NCBI RefSeq assembly: GCF_002222615.2
Contig: NZ_CP022412.2
Span: forward strand, 434,001-498,000
Origin: Bacteroides caccae
GTDB lineage: Bacteria > Bacteroidota > Bacteroidia > Bacteroidales > Bacteroidaceae
DNA length: 64,000 bases
Direction: 5' to 3'
How positions within the stretch are numbered: position 1 is the stretch's first letter; each line of letters starts with the position of its first letter. A program made the position numbers and the translations under genes. Positions 17,743 to 26,642 of the stretch are shown here, piece after piece. The notes beneath the pieces are model-generated. The model did no database searches and had not been told where the DNA came from. It saw only the letters and a list, made by a program, of their open reading frames with translations.

Positions 17743-20700
17743 TTAGAAATTAAGTTGTAAACCTACATTGACCGTACGTTGCAACGGATAGCTATTCCAA
17801 CTGCTCAATTCCGGATCCCACAAATCAAACGGGCTGAAACGAAGCAGATTCGCACCACTGACATAAATACGCCCATACGGAATTTTATAACCGATTTCCA
17901 GATTCTTCAGACGCAGGAAAGAACCATTACGCAACCAATAAGTACTGTTGACCGTATTATTACCTATATCACCGGTCGTCAATCCCAAACGCGGATATTC
18001 GGCATTCGGATTCGGATTATCTACCGACCAGTGATTATCTGCAATAAATTTCAACACATTCTTATTCGGTATACGATTCCCTTCAAGGAAGGGGTCCAAA
18101 CCATTGATCAGAATGGAACGCAATGCCGAACCACTGAAGAAAATACCAAAGTCGAATTTTTTATAATTAATGGTACCACCGAAACCATATTGCAAACGTG
18201 GAACAGAACCGTACTTGGAAATCATACATTGGTCGTCTTCCGTTATTTTTCCATCACCATTCAAATCACGGTATTTGATATCACCGACCTTCGGAGTGCT
18301 ATTTCCTACCATCTGTTCCGGGCTGTTATCTATCTCCTCCTGGCTCTGGAACAGTCCTTCCGAAATATATCCGGTCAATCTGGAATATGGTTTTCCTGTT
18401 TCCGACTTCCAAATAGTAGGATAATCCGGTTCGTCTTTATAAACCAACTTATTTTTATTATATGTCAGGTTAGCCTGAAAACTAGCCCCCAAATCTTTAG
18501 AGAAATTCTTATGATAATTAAGGCTGAACTCCACACCCTTATTATCCATTTTACCGACATTTCCCCAAGGTTTTGCTTTACCATAACCCAAAGAATTAGG
18601 CCAAGACTGACGTTCCATAAATATATCGTAACGTTTGTCATAGAAATAGTCTATTGTTATATTCCAGTGGTCAAACAAAGTCATATCTACGCCAATATCA
18701 AATTTCTTCGCTTTTTCCCACACAGCATCCAGATTTGCATAATAGGCAATCTCCGGACCTCCCAATGTGTGATTCATACTCTCTCCAAATGTCCACTTTA
18801 TCTGATCCAATTTATTATCCGTCAGCTTATCAATATATAAATAATAGCTTCCGCCCGCTTGTGCCAGATCATCGCTACCTACCAATCCATAAGAGGCTCT
18901 CACTTTCAGATTATTCACCGCATTTTTCAAAGGTTCAAAGAACTTCTCATTACTGATAACCCATCCTAAAGACATTGCCGGGAAGAAACCGAAACGCTTC
19001 TTCTTGGCAAGACGTTCCGTACCGTTATAACCGAAGTTGATTTCAGCCAGATAACGTTGTCCGTAATCATATGTGAAACGTCCTGAGACTCCTTGATTAC
19101 GATTAGGAAGCACATCACTTCTGTATTCCCTTTGCCGGTACATCAACATACCTCCGACATTGTGCAAACCAAATTGACGATTATAACTGATATTTCCCTG
19201 AAATTCAAATGTCTGATCCGAACTTCTGGCAATATCCGACTGTGCTATATAGTCTGCACCTTCCTGAATACGTTCCAAGTCATATTCCAACGGACTATCT
19301 TCACTGTATCCCACAGCTCTGAAAAGATAAGGAGTAATGGAACGATTGTAGGAACTGCTGGACCAGTTTTTAAAGTTTACCCAAATATTTGCCTTCAATC
19401 CTTTTGTTACAAACCCAAAATCCTGCTCCACTTTAATGACTGTATTCAATGTATTCGCATTCTGCTCCTTATAAGAAGTCATCATCTGCGCATAAGGATT
19501 AGGATAAAGATAGTCCGAACTCTGATAATCAGACCCATAGCGGATATACGTATCACCCGGTTGCGCAGGATAAGTTGCAGGGAAAGTTACCGGAGTAGTC
19601 GTCAGAATCATTTTAAACAAATCAGCACTATTGATATTAGGCCCTTTGTTCTGACGGATCTGAGCATTCATATTCATCCTGATTGTCGTTGTGGGGGTCA
19701 ACTTATAGGAGATATTATTCTGGAACGTATAATTCATGATATTAATATTATTGTTCCACGAATAAGCTTTCTCCGTATTCAGCAAACCACTATCGTGGCT
19801 GACATTCAAGCTCATATAATACTTCACTTTTGTACCTCCTCCCGATACATTGATATTGGCACGCTGCGTCATTGTCATCTTTTTGAAAATGACATCCTGC
19901 CAATCCACATTCGGATATACATAAGGATTTACCCCGTCACGGGTCAACTGGATCCGTCTGTCCGAATACAATAATTGATCTTTCGATTTATTCGGATTTC
20001 TCGACAGGTCAGCTTCATTGTAAAGTTCCATATATCTGGGACCATCTACAAACTCAGGAAAATCGGACATGATATTGAAAGAGTTCTCCGCACTAACATT
20101 AACTTTCGTCTTCATATTGTAATCACCTCCCTTTGTCGAGATTATCATTACACCATTTGCACCGCGTGCACCATAAATTGCAGTTGCAGAAGCATCTTTT
20201 AAAATGGAGAAACTCTCGATATTTTCCGCCGGCACATAGTTCAGATCAGCTACTGAAATTTCTACATCGTCCAATAATATAAGCGGTGTTGTACGCCCGC
20301 CAAAAGTAGAAATACCGCGAATATAAAAATCAGCCCCAGAACCCGGCTCTCCTGTTTTAGTGGTAGCAATCACACCTGCCAGCTTACCGGCAAACGAAGT
20401 ACTTAATTGTGAAGTCGGCATTCGTAAAATATCTCCTTTCACATTTGTAATAGCCCCTGTCACACTCACTTTCTTTTGTACTCCGGAACCTACAACAACG
20501 ACCTCGTTCAACGTCTGCTGTTCTCCGGACATCGTGACATTAACCACCCCTAAATCTTCTACCGGAGCTTCACGTTTCTGGTAACCGATGTACGAGAAGA
20601 CCAGTACGGCTTTGTCTCCGCTCACAGAAATAGAATATCTACCATTCAAATCCGTGATAGTTCCACTTTTCTGACCTTTCACAACAATGTTCACACCTAC

Positions 20701-21093
20701 CAACGGCTCGCCGTCTATGGCATCTGTAACCACACCTGTGACGACTCTTTTCTCTCCTTTCTGCTGTACACTCTGTTTATTCACTTTCAGTACAACTTCG
20801 TCTCCCCGGACTAAATAGTTAACATTACTCCCTTCAAATACAACTGACAATACTTTTTCAATCGTACCTTGGCAGTCAATGTTTTTGCGCTTTACTTCAT
20901 CCAAATCCGCTGCATCGTAAAAAAACACATAATTACTGTTTTTTTCGATCTGACGGATAGCTTGTACTTCACTAAAATACCCTTTCACCTTTATGACTCC
21001 CTGTGCTGCTATTACAATCAATGGGAAACAAAAGATTCCAAACCAAATGCACATGAGGTACTTCCACCTGCCATGCTGCTGCTTTTCTTCCAT
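17743..21093 (-). CDS. susC: SusC/RagA TonB-dependent transporter with STN signalling domain
   Basis: An outer-membrane transporter of 1116 aa. After the signal segment come an STN domain (about 35-105, IRQIEKNSNYVFFYDAADL), a carboxypeptidase-regulatory-like domain (VVTGVVTDAIDGEPLVGVNIVVKG), the TonB plug with SusC signature segments (YIRGISTFGGRTTPLILLDDVE, FSILKDASATAIYGARGANGVMII), and the barrel ending in RTVNVGLQLNF. The STN domain is used to pass ligand occupancy to a FecR-type anti-sigma factor, and one is encoded 57 bases upstream. Together with the ECF sigma gene this forms a trans-envelope switch; the logic is established for the families, not shown here. Confidence 0.95.
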   Translation of the reverse strand: MEEKQQHGRWKYLMCIWFGIFCFPLIVIAAQGVIKVKGYFSEVQAIRQIEKNSNYVFFYDAADLDEVKRKNIDCQGTIEKVLSVVFEGSNVNYLVRGDEVVLKVNKQSVQQKGEKRVVTGVVTDAIDGEPLVGVNIVVKGQKSGTITDLNGRYSISVSGDKAVLVFSYIGYQKREAPVEDLGVVNVTMSGEQQTLNEVVVVGSGVQKKVSVTGAITNVKGDILRMPTSQLSTSFAGKLAGVIATTKTGEPGSGADFYIRGISTFGGRTTPLILLDDVEISVADLNYVPAENIESFSILKDASATAIYGARGANGVMIISTKGGDYNMKTKVNVSAENSFNIMSDFPEFVDGPRYMELYNEADLSRNPNKSKDQLLYSDRRIQLTRDGVNPYVYPNVDWQDVIFKKMTMTQRANINVSGGGTKVKYYMSLNVSHDSGLLNTEKAYSWNNNINIMNYTFQNNISYKLTPTTTIRMNMNAQIRQNKGPNINSADLFKMILTTTPVTFPATYPAQPGDTYIRYGSDYQSSDYLYPNPYAQMMTSYKEQNANTLNTVIKVEQDFGFVTKGLKANIWVNFKNWSSSSYNRSITPYLFRAVGYSEDSPLEYDLERIQEGADYIAQSDIARSSDQTFEFQGNISYNRQFGLHNVGGMLMYRQREYRSDVLPNRNQGVSGRFTYDYGQRYLAEINFGYNGTERLAKKKRFGFFPAMSLGWVISNEKFFEPLKNAVNNLKVRASYGLVGSDDLAQAGGSYYLYIDKLTDNKLDQIKWTFGESMNHTLGGPEIAYYANLDAVWEKAKKFDIGVDMTLFDHWNITIDYFYDKRYDIFMERQSWPNSLGYGKAKPWGNVGKMDNKGVEFSLNYHKNFSKDLGASFQANLTYNKNKLVYKDEPDYPTIWKSETGKPYSRLTGYISEGLFQSQEEIDNSPEQMVGNSTPKVGDIKYRDLNGDGKITEDDQCMISKYGSVPRLQYGFGGTINYKKFDFGIFFSGSALRSILINGLDPFLEGNRIPNKNVLKFIADNHWSVDNPNPNAEYPRLGLTTGDIGNNTVNSTYWLRNGSFLRLKNLEIGYKIPYGRIYVSGANLLRFSPFDLWDPELSSWNSYPLQRTVNVGLQLNF

Positions 21094-21150
21094 ACTAAAT
21101 AATTAAAAGATTAACATTAAAAAATTATACAAACATATTATAGTATACCT

Positions 21151-22095
21151 TTAACGGAATATGATATATTCTCCATTTTCCTTTCTATATCGCCACCCTG
21201 TACTGAAGCACATTTTTTCAATAGCTTCTTCCAATGACTCATTGTAACGTAGACGCCCATTTAACAGATTCTTGGTTGCCTGTCCGTGTTCCAATGATAT
21301 TTTTACATTATATATTCTTCCTACAATCTCAATCCATGAACTTAAATCAACATTTGTAAATTCATAATTACCATCTTTCCATTTCACTCCTTGCATTTCA
21401 TCCACTTTCACGCTTGCCTTCTCCGCGTTGAAGGTCAATTCTTGCGAAGGTTTCATCTCAATAGTATGCTCAGTACCTACTATCGTAAAATCGACTTTAC
21501 CACTAAACAAAGTGACTTTAGAAATATTTGCCTGTTCCTGATTAATTAAAAAAGAAGTACCTTTTACTTCTACAAAAGCCCTATCAATGTATACGATAAA
21601 ATGTTTGCCTTCCTGTTTATAAACATCAAAATGGGAATTTCCTTTCAACCACACTTTTCTATTCTGAACAAAATTCTCCGGATAACGGATAGAACTTCCC
21701 GGATGCATCCAAACTCGTGAACTATCAGGCAGCATATATAGACGTCCTTCTTTTGATACTACTTCTACAAAAGCATCTTTCGCCTCATTTACCTTTTTTC
21801 CGGAGAAATACATCCAAGTTGCTCCAAGTAGCAAAACAAGAGCTACGGCAGCCACAGATAGCCAATATGGTATATAAACATGCTTTTTCTGTTGTTGGCA
21901 ATCCAGACATTTCTGTCTTACCATTTTCCACATCTTTCGCCCTACTTCATCGTCAAGTTCTTTTTGTCGATCCATATTCCATTGCAGGTGCATTCTTTCT
22001 TCAAACTCTCGATGATGAAATAGTTCCTTTTGTTCTTTTTCATCCAGTTTGTCTGCTAATAAAGCTTTGATTTGTTCATATAGTTTCTTATTCAT
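21151..22095 (-). CDS. FecR-family anti-sigma factor
   Basis: An inner-membrane anti-sigma protein of 314 aa. The start at 22095 (MNKKLYEQIKALL) is preferred; earlier in-frame ATGs at 22119-22125 cannot be excluded. It has a cytoplasmic N-terminal sigma-binding region, one membrane span at about 78-98 (WLSVAAVALVLLLGATWMYF), a FecR periplasmic domain (SRVWMHPGSSIRYPENF, VKGTSFLIN) and a C-terminal domain of the kind that contacts STN (VKISLEHGQATKNLLNGRL). It lies between the divergent ECF sigma gene and susC, and is predicted to hold the sigma factor until SusC senses its glycan. Confidence 0.92.
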   Translation of the reverse strand: MNKKLYEQIKALLADKLDEKEQKELFHHREFEERMHLQWNMDRQKELDDEVGRKMWKMVRQKCLDCQQQKKHVYIPYWLSVAAVALVLLLGATWMYFSGKKVNEAKDAFVEVVSKEGRLYMLPDSSRVWMHPGSSIRYPENFVQNRKVWLKGNSHFDVYKQEGKHFIVYIDRAFVEVKGTSFLINQEQANISKVTLFSGKVDFTIVGTEHTIEMKPSQELTFNAEKASVKVDEMQGVKWKDGNYEFTNVDLSSWIEIVGRIYNVKISLEHGQATKNLLNGRLRYNESLEEAIEKMCFSTGWRYRKENGEYIIFR

Positions 22096-22247
22096 ATCTA
22101 TCTTTTTCACATTTTTCATTTTCATTATAAAACAAGCGTCTCTAATATTAAATACGAAACTTTTATGTCTACCCCTACATTGCATTGAACTTTTTTTCGA
22201 AAAATCAGAAAGCAGTTCTTTAGAACGCTAACCAGTCCTTTTTTTCT

Positions 22248-22255
22248 TATCTTTG
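22248..22255 (+). promoter_or_regulatory. -7 box of the ECF sigma gene promoter
   Basis: TATCTTTG, a perfect Bacteroides -7 match, 17 bases before the first ATG of the sigma gene. Confidence 0.6.
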
Positions 22256-22280
22256 CAAAACAATTATAATTATGCACGTA

Positions 22281-22832
22281 ATGGAGAAAACATCTGTTTT
22301 AGCAAAATTAAAACAAGGAGACGAAACCTCATTTACCTTTGTATATGATCATTATTGGCGGAAAGTATACAGATTTTCAGAGATTTATCTGAATGACGAC
22401 GAGGAAATAAAAGAGGCAGTACAAGAGGTTTTTATCAAATTATGGGAATCGCGTGCATCAATCAACGAAAACAAAGACATAGACGGATTACTCTTTATTA
22501 TGACTCGTAACACAATTTTTGATTACTTCCGCAAAAGTCTGAATAAGGTAACGATGAAAATTACTGCTCTTGAGGTTGCTGAGAAAATTGCTATATCTGA
22601 TGAGACGCTCGAAGTTAAGGATCTACTGGAATATATATGGAAATTAGTTTCTTTACTTCCACCACGACAACAAGAGGTTTTTATCATGAGCAGGAAACAA
22701 CAAATGACAAACAAAGAAATAGCAGAACAACTTGACATTAGCGAGAAGGCGGTAGAACGTAATATCTACTTTGCTTTAAAATTCATAAAAAAGAATTTGA
22801 ACCTATTTATTTTCTTCATTACGATACCATAA
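22281..22832 (+). CDS. ECF-type RNA polymerase sigma factor
   Basis: A sigma-70 family protein of about 183 aa with region 2 (FTFVYDHYWRKVYRFSEIYLND, then EEIKEAVQEVFIKLWESR) and region 4 HTH (LPPRQQEVFIMSRKQQMTNKEIAEQLDISEKAVERNI), the arrangement of Bacteroidetes RpoE-like PUL sigma factors. An in-frame ATG nine bases upstream (22272) is an alternative start. It is divergent from the FecR gene and presumably drives susC and the rest of the locus when released. The short hydrophobic C-terminal tail LFIFFITIP is slightly unusual. Confidence 0.92.
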   Translation: MEKTSVLAKLKQGDETSFTFVYDHYWRKVYRFSEIYLNDDEEIKEAVQEVFIKLWESRASINENKDIDGLLFIMTRNTIFDYFRKSLNKVTMKITALEVAEKIAISDETLEVKDLLEYIWKLVSLLPPRQQEVFIMSRKQQMTNKEIAEQLDISEKAVERNIYFALKFIKKNLNLFIFFITIP

Positions 22833-22955
22833 GAGACATTCTGCGTTTTAACTAGTTTTAACTGGGTTTGATATAGTGCTGGGCTAAAAATATACGTATT
22901 TATTAATAAGACACAAAGGTATAAGTTACCTTAAAACCTATAAATAAATATACCC

Positions 22956-24503
22956 ATGAAACAGTATGCATTATTAGCTTTTCTTTCGCCAGTTGCAAGC
23001 CTATTGGCGGTTACAGGTCCGGCACAAAGCGAAAAGCTCAAAACCAAAACAAATCCTCAAAAGCAGCCAAACGTCATTTTTATCTATGCAGATGATCTGG
23101 GATATGGTGACCTCGAATGCTATGGAGCCAAAAACGTACAAACTCCCCATGTAAACCAATTGGCAGAAAGTGGTGTCCAATTCACCAATGCGCACGCCAC
23201 TGCGGCAACAAGTACTCCTTCACGTTACTCCATGCTCACTGGAAAATATGCGTGGCGTGTACCGGGAACCGGTGTGGCAGCAGGTAATGCTGGTATGATT
23301 ATCCGACCTGAAACTTACACGCTGGCAGATGTTTTTAAGAATTCCGGATATATCACCGGCGCTATCGGCAAATGGCATTTAGGATTGGGTGACAAATCGG
23401 GCATGCAAGACTGGAATGCTCCACTACCTACAGCACTGGGAGACTTGGGATTTGATTATTCCTATATTATGGCAGCCACAGCGGATCGCGTACCATGCGT
23501 GTTTATTGAAAACGGTAAAGTAGCCAACTACGACCCTTCTGCTCCTATTGAGGTTAGTTATCAAAAGCCATTCCCTGGCGAACCATTAGGGAAAGATCAT
23601 CCGGAACTGTTGTACAATATGAAACATAGTCATGGGCACGACATGGCTATTGTCAACGGAATTGGTCGCATAGGATACATGAAAGGTGGTGGCAAAGCAT
23701 TATGGAAAGATGAAAATATAGCCGACTCCATCACCGCACATGCTATTGATTTTATCGACAAGTACAAAAACCAGCCTTTTTTCTTGTATTTTGCTACAAA
23801 CGACGTACATGTACCACGTTTTCCACATGAACGTTTTAGAGGTAAGAATAAAATGGGAGTACGTGGTGATGCTATTGCCCAATTTGACTGGACAGTGGGA
23901 CAAATAATAGCAGCTCTTGACGAACGGGGATTACGAGAAAACACATTAATTATCCTCTCTAGTGACAATGGTCCGGTAGTTGACGACGGTTATGATGACC
24001 ATGCTGAGGAATTGCTTAACGGACATAGTCCTGCAGGTCCTTTTCGTGGTAATAAATACAGCGCATTTGAAGGAGGAACGGCGGTACCTGCAATTGTCAG
24101 TTGGCCGAAAGAAATCCCCGGTTCGCAAATTTCCGACGCCTTAGTATCACAAATCGACTGGTTTGCATCAATGGCTGCTCTAATCAATGCAAAATTACCA
24201 AAAGGAAGTGCGCCAGATAGCCAGAACCGCTTAAACACATGGCTCGGAAAGGATCAAACGGATCGCCCATGGATTATAGAAGAATCTTCAACCATGTCTG
24301 TACGTACCAAAAATTGGAAATATATTGAACCAAACGATGGACCTGCCATGATTACCTGGGGCCCAAAAGTAGAGACTGGAAATTTGAAAACTCCTCAACT
24401 TTATGACATGAGAGTTAGAGAATATGAAAAGGAAAACCTTGCGGACCAACACCCCGAAATAGTCTACGAAATGCAGAATATTCTGAGACGAGTTAGAAAA
24501 TAG
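22956..24503 (+). CDS. Serine-type S1 sulfatase
   Basis: An exported sulfatase of 515 aa. The N-terminus MKQYALLAFLSPVASLLAVTG is a signal peptide. The active-site motif is S86-T-P-S-R90, the serine variant of C/S-x-P-x-R that needs an anaerobic sulfatase-maturating radical SAM enzyme to form formylglycine. Metal-binding residues are in YADDLGYGDLECYGA and SSDNGP, and GKWHLG is conserved. It sits on the strand of the ECF sigma gene and next to it, so it is probably part of the same locus and removes sulfate from mucin or glycosaminoglycan sugars; the exact substrate subfamily is not clear. Confidence 0.92.
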   Translation: MKQYALLAFLSPVASLLAVTGPAQSEKLKTKTNPQKQPNVIFIYADDLGYGDLECYGAKNVQTPHVNQLAESGVQFTNAHATAATSTPSRYSMLTGKYAWRVPGTGVAAGNAGMIIRPETYTLADVFKNSGYITGAIGKWHLGLGDKSGMQDWNAPLPTALGDLGFDYSYIMAATADRVPCVFIENGKVANYDPSAPIEVSYQKPFPGEPLGKDHPELLYNMKHSHGHDMAIVNGIGRIGYMKGGGKALWKDENIADSITAHAIDFIDKYKNQPFFLYFATNDVHVPRFPHERFRGKNKMGVRGDAIAQFDWTVGQIIAALDERGLRENTLIILSSDNGPVVDDGYDDHAEELLNGHSPAGPFRGNKYSAFEGGTAVPAIVSWPKEIPGSQISDALVSQIDWFASMAALINAKLPKGSAPDSQNRLNTWLGKDQTDRPWIIEESSTMSVRTKNWKYIEPNDGPAMITWGPKVETGNLKTPQLYDMRVREYEKENLADQHPEIVYEMQNILRRVRK

Positions 24504-24604
24504 AAATACCAAAAACGATGTTCATCAATAAAAAATGAAGGTGTGTCGTAATACACGATGCGCCTTCTTTTTTTTCATTGACTATAAAAATCGGTTCATT
24601 TTCT

Positions 24605-26260
24605 TTAAGCTGCGATATTTTGAGGATTTCTTTGGTTTATGTGTTCGCAACATCTAAATAGAGCAACTGTAAGCTCATAAAACGGTCTAATCAGCCAATC
24701 CATACCTTCTTTAGTCATTTTTGCACACATCTTTTTTATATTGAAGGCAATGGCAAAGAAGGAAAAGTCCATGAAGACCTTATCCTTTCCAAAATGGCGG
24801 AAACGTTTGTAATTCATATTGTTTTTCATTTGTCCGAACACGGCTTCCGGTTCTATGCATCTCTGTCCTCTGTGTTTCAGTCCTTCCTCTGAGCAGAGCA
24901 ACTCTTTGGCTTTTTGCTTGTATCTTCTGAGTCTGTGATTCAACTCTATCGTTCTGTTCCCCTTTGCTTTAAAACATCGGCATCTTAGCGGACAGCCTTC
25001 ACATCTGATGGCTCTGTACGTGGCATTTTCGCTGACATATCCGGATGCTGTTTTCACATGTCTAGTCCCTATCCTTTGCATCTTCTGTCCCATGGGGCAG
25101 ATACAAAAGTCTTGTTCTTCATTGTAGTAGAAGTTTTCCGCCCTGAACGGGTCCGGTTTGAATCTCGGCCGCTGTTCCATGTGGAAGTAGTTGTATTTGA
25201 CGTAGCCCGCCATACCGTTTTCTGACATGAAGCGGTAATTCTCCTCAGAACCGTAGCCGGAATCGGCCACCACCGTATGGGCCAACCTGTCATATCTGCT
25301 TGAGAAGGATTGCAGGAAAGGTATCATGGTCAGTGTATCCGTAGGGTTCGGAAAGAGTGCAAAATCGGTAATGAACTGGTTCTCGGTGCCGATCTGGAGG
25401 TTGTAACCGGGCTTTGTCTGGCCGTTACGCATGGCATCCTCCTTCATTCTCATGAAAGTAGCGTCCTTGTCCGTTTTGGAATAGGAGTTCCTGTCCTGTA
25501 GCGTGTTCAGACGGTTGTCGTATTCCTGCAGCTTGTCCCTGTGTTCTTCCAGTTCCTTCAGCTGTTTGCGTTTCTTTTTCAACGCAGTCTTTTCCTCTTT
25601 CGTGGAGGGCTCAGGAACCTGTTCAAGTGCTTTCCGCAATTCTCCAGCCATCTCAGTCAGCATGGCCGGAGTGAACTCAATCTCCTCATTGCTTTCCGAT
25701 GAGTTCTCCTGGGCGATGACATCGTCTATCTGCCCTAACAGGACATGTATCTTCTTCATCAGGCGTTCACAGTTCCGCTCAACCGTTTTTCGCCAGACGA
25801 AAGTATACTTATTGGCTTTGGACTCAATCTTTGTCCCGTCAATGTATTCCACATTCAGCCTGATGAAGCCTTTGGAAGAGAGAAGGAGTACGGTTTGGGT
25901 AAATACCTCGTTGATTTCCTTTTTCACCCGGTTGCGGAAACGGTTGATGGTAATGAAATCAGGTTTCTCATATCCGGCAAGCCAGATATAATGGATGTCA
26001 CGATGAAGGAGCTTTTCAATTTTCCGGCAGGAATAGACGTTGTTCATATAGGCATAGAGAATGACCTTGAGCATCATCCTGGGATGGTAAGGGCTGCGGC
26101 CGCATTCCTTATACAACTTCCTGAAACTTTCAAGGTTCAGGCTCTCAACCAGAGCGTCAACCATCCGAACTGGATCATGCTCTGCAATATCCTCGTCAAT
26201 TCTTTGAGGAAAAAGCACTGTTTGGTTGGAATTATAAGGACGAAAATGTATCTTTGTCAT
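24605..26260 (-). CDS. IS1182-family transposase
   Basis: A DDE transposase of 551 aa, complete. The N-terminal domain (DEDIAEHDPVRMVDALVESL, YHPRMMLKVILYAYMNNVYSCR) is a DUF772-type transposase domain. The catalytic region has VEYIDGTKIESKANKY, VVADSGYGSEENY and a C-terminal block with a cysteine cluster (CEGCPLRCRC) and EAVFGQMKNNMNYKRF. Its integrity suggests a recent copy. Confidence 0.95.
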   Translation of the reverse strand: MTKIHFRPYNSNQTVLFPQRIDEDIAEHDPVRMVDALVESLNLESFRKLYKECGRSPYHPRMMLKVILYAYMNNVYSCRKIEKLLHRDIHYIWLAGYEKPDFITINRFRNRVKKEINEVFTQTVLLLSSKGFIRLNVEYIDGTKIESKANKYTFVWRKTVERNCERLMKKIHVLLGQIDDVIAQENSSESNEEIEFTPAMLTEMAGELRKALEQVPEPSTKEEKTALKKKRKQLKELEEHRDKLQEYDNRLNTLQDRNSYSKTDKDATFMRMKEDAMRNGQTKPGYNLQIGTENQFITDFALFPNPTDTLTMIPFLQSFSSRYDRLAHTVVADSGYGSEENYRFMSENGMAGYVKYNYFHMEQRPRFKPDPFRAENFYYNEEQDFCICPMGQKMQRIGTRHVKTASGYVSENATYRAIRCEGCPLRCRCFKAKGNRTIELNHRLRRYKQKAKELLCSEEGLKHRGQRCIEPEAVFGQMKNNMNYKRFRHFGKDKVFMDFSFFAIAFNIKKMCAKMTKEGMDWLIRPFYELTVALFRCCEHINQRNPQNIAA

Positions 26261-26303
26261 AGTGAAAATCTTATGCCTAAAGATACAAAATCTTTAGGTA
26301 ATA

Positions 26304-26337
26304 ACAAAGCCCCAGCTTGTGAAAGTCGGGGCTTTGT
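26304..26337. terminator. Hairpin between IS1182 right end and transposase start
   Basis: Arms ACAAAGCCCC (26304-26313) and GGGGCTTTGT (26328-26337). Placed inside the IS just upstream of the transposase gene, it could block transcripts reading in from flanking DNA. Confidence 0.6.
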
Positions 26338-26401
26338 GCTTAAAAAAAAGAAGGTGCGCATTTTGACACACCTCCATTTTATATGTTCGGTCATTTATAA
26401 A

Positions 26402-26424
26402 TTAATACTCTTCCTCGTTAAAGA
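26402..26424. repeat. Left attachment site of the 22-kb element
   Basis: A 23-base copy of the DUF2795 gene's 3' end, matching 48690-48712 except at two positions; the innermost 13 bases TCCTCGTTAAAGA are identical. Read on the minus strand it still encodes NEEEY followed by a stop, with GAG-GAA-GAG codons instead of the GAG-GAG-GAA in the intact gene. Confidence 0.8.
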
Positions 26425-26642
26425 GTTGTGTCTCATTTGATTATCAATCAATTATATTTCAAAGAATGATTTTTAGCCAAACAAACCACGCCATCTGAGG
26501 CTATCAATGGCAAAGATATGTGTTTTTTGACAAACAAATGAAAACAGGCACAACTTTTTGCTATACACAAGGAAAAATCATTGCCCATGTTTTTTCTTTC
26601 CCTTATTTAATAGTAGTTTGTTCGTTCCAACGAACGAAATTA
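26425..26642. other. Left-end non-coding region of the element with integrase-arm-like repeats
   Basis: No gene seen. CCAAACAAACCACGCCAT (26477-26494) is a near-copy of CAAACAAACCACACCAT at the right end (48588-48604), and GACAAACAAA recurs at 26529-26538. These are probably integrase or excisionase arm sites. Confidence 0.6.

Larger units (their letters stand above)
24535..26377 (-). mobile_element. IS1182-family insertion sequence
   Basis: One transposase gene flanked by imperfect inverted ends. The left end (24535 on) and the complement of the right end (to 26377) share AATG(A/G)AGGTGTGTC, and further in ATGCGC followed by CCTTCTTTTTTTT; the left end has a ten-base insertion between these blocks. 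I could not identify a target duplication with certainty. It is placed between the sulfatase gene and the attachment site of the 22-kb element. Confidence 0.85.

Noticed and set aside
17779..18840. Plus-strand open frame of 353 codons opposite susC
   Set aside because: Antisense shadow rich in Ile/Arg/Thr with no family features; susC is unambiguous.
24535..26424. IS1182 as the left end of the 22-kb element
   Set aside because: The DUF2795 3'-end copy lies outside the IS, 25 bases to its right, so the IS belongs to the chromosome side and not to the element.
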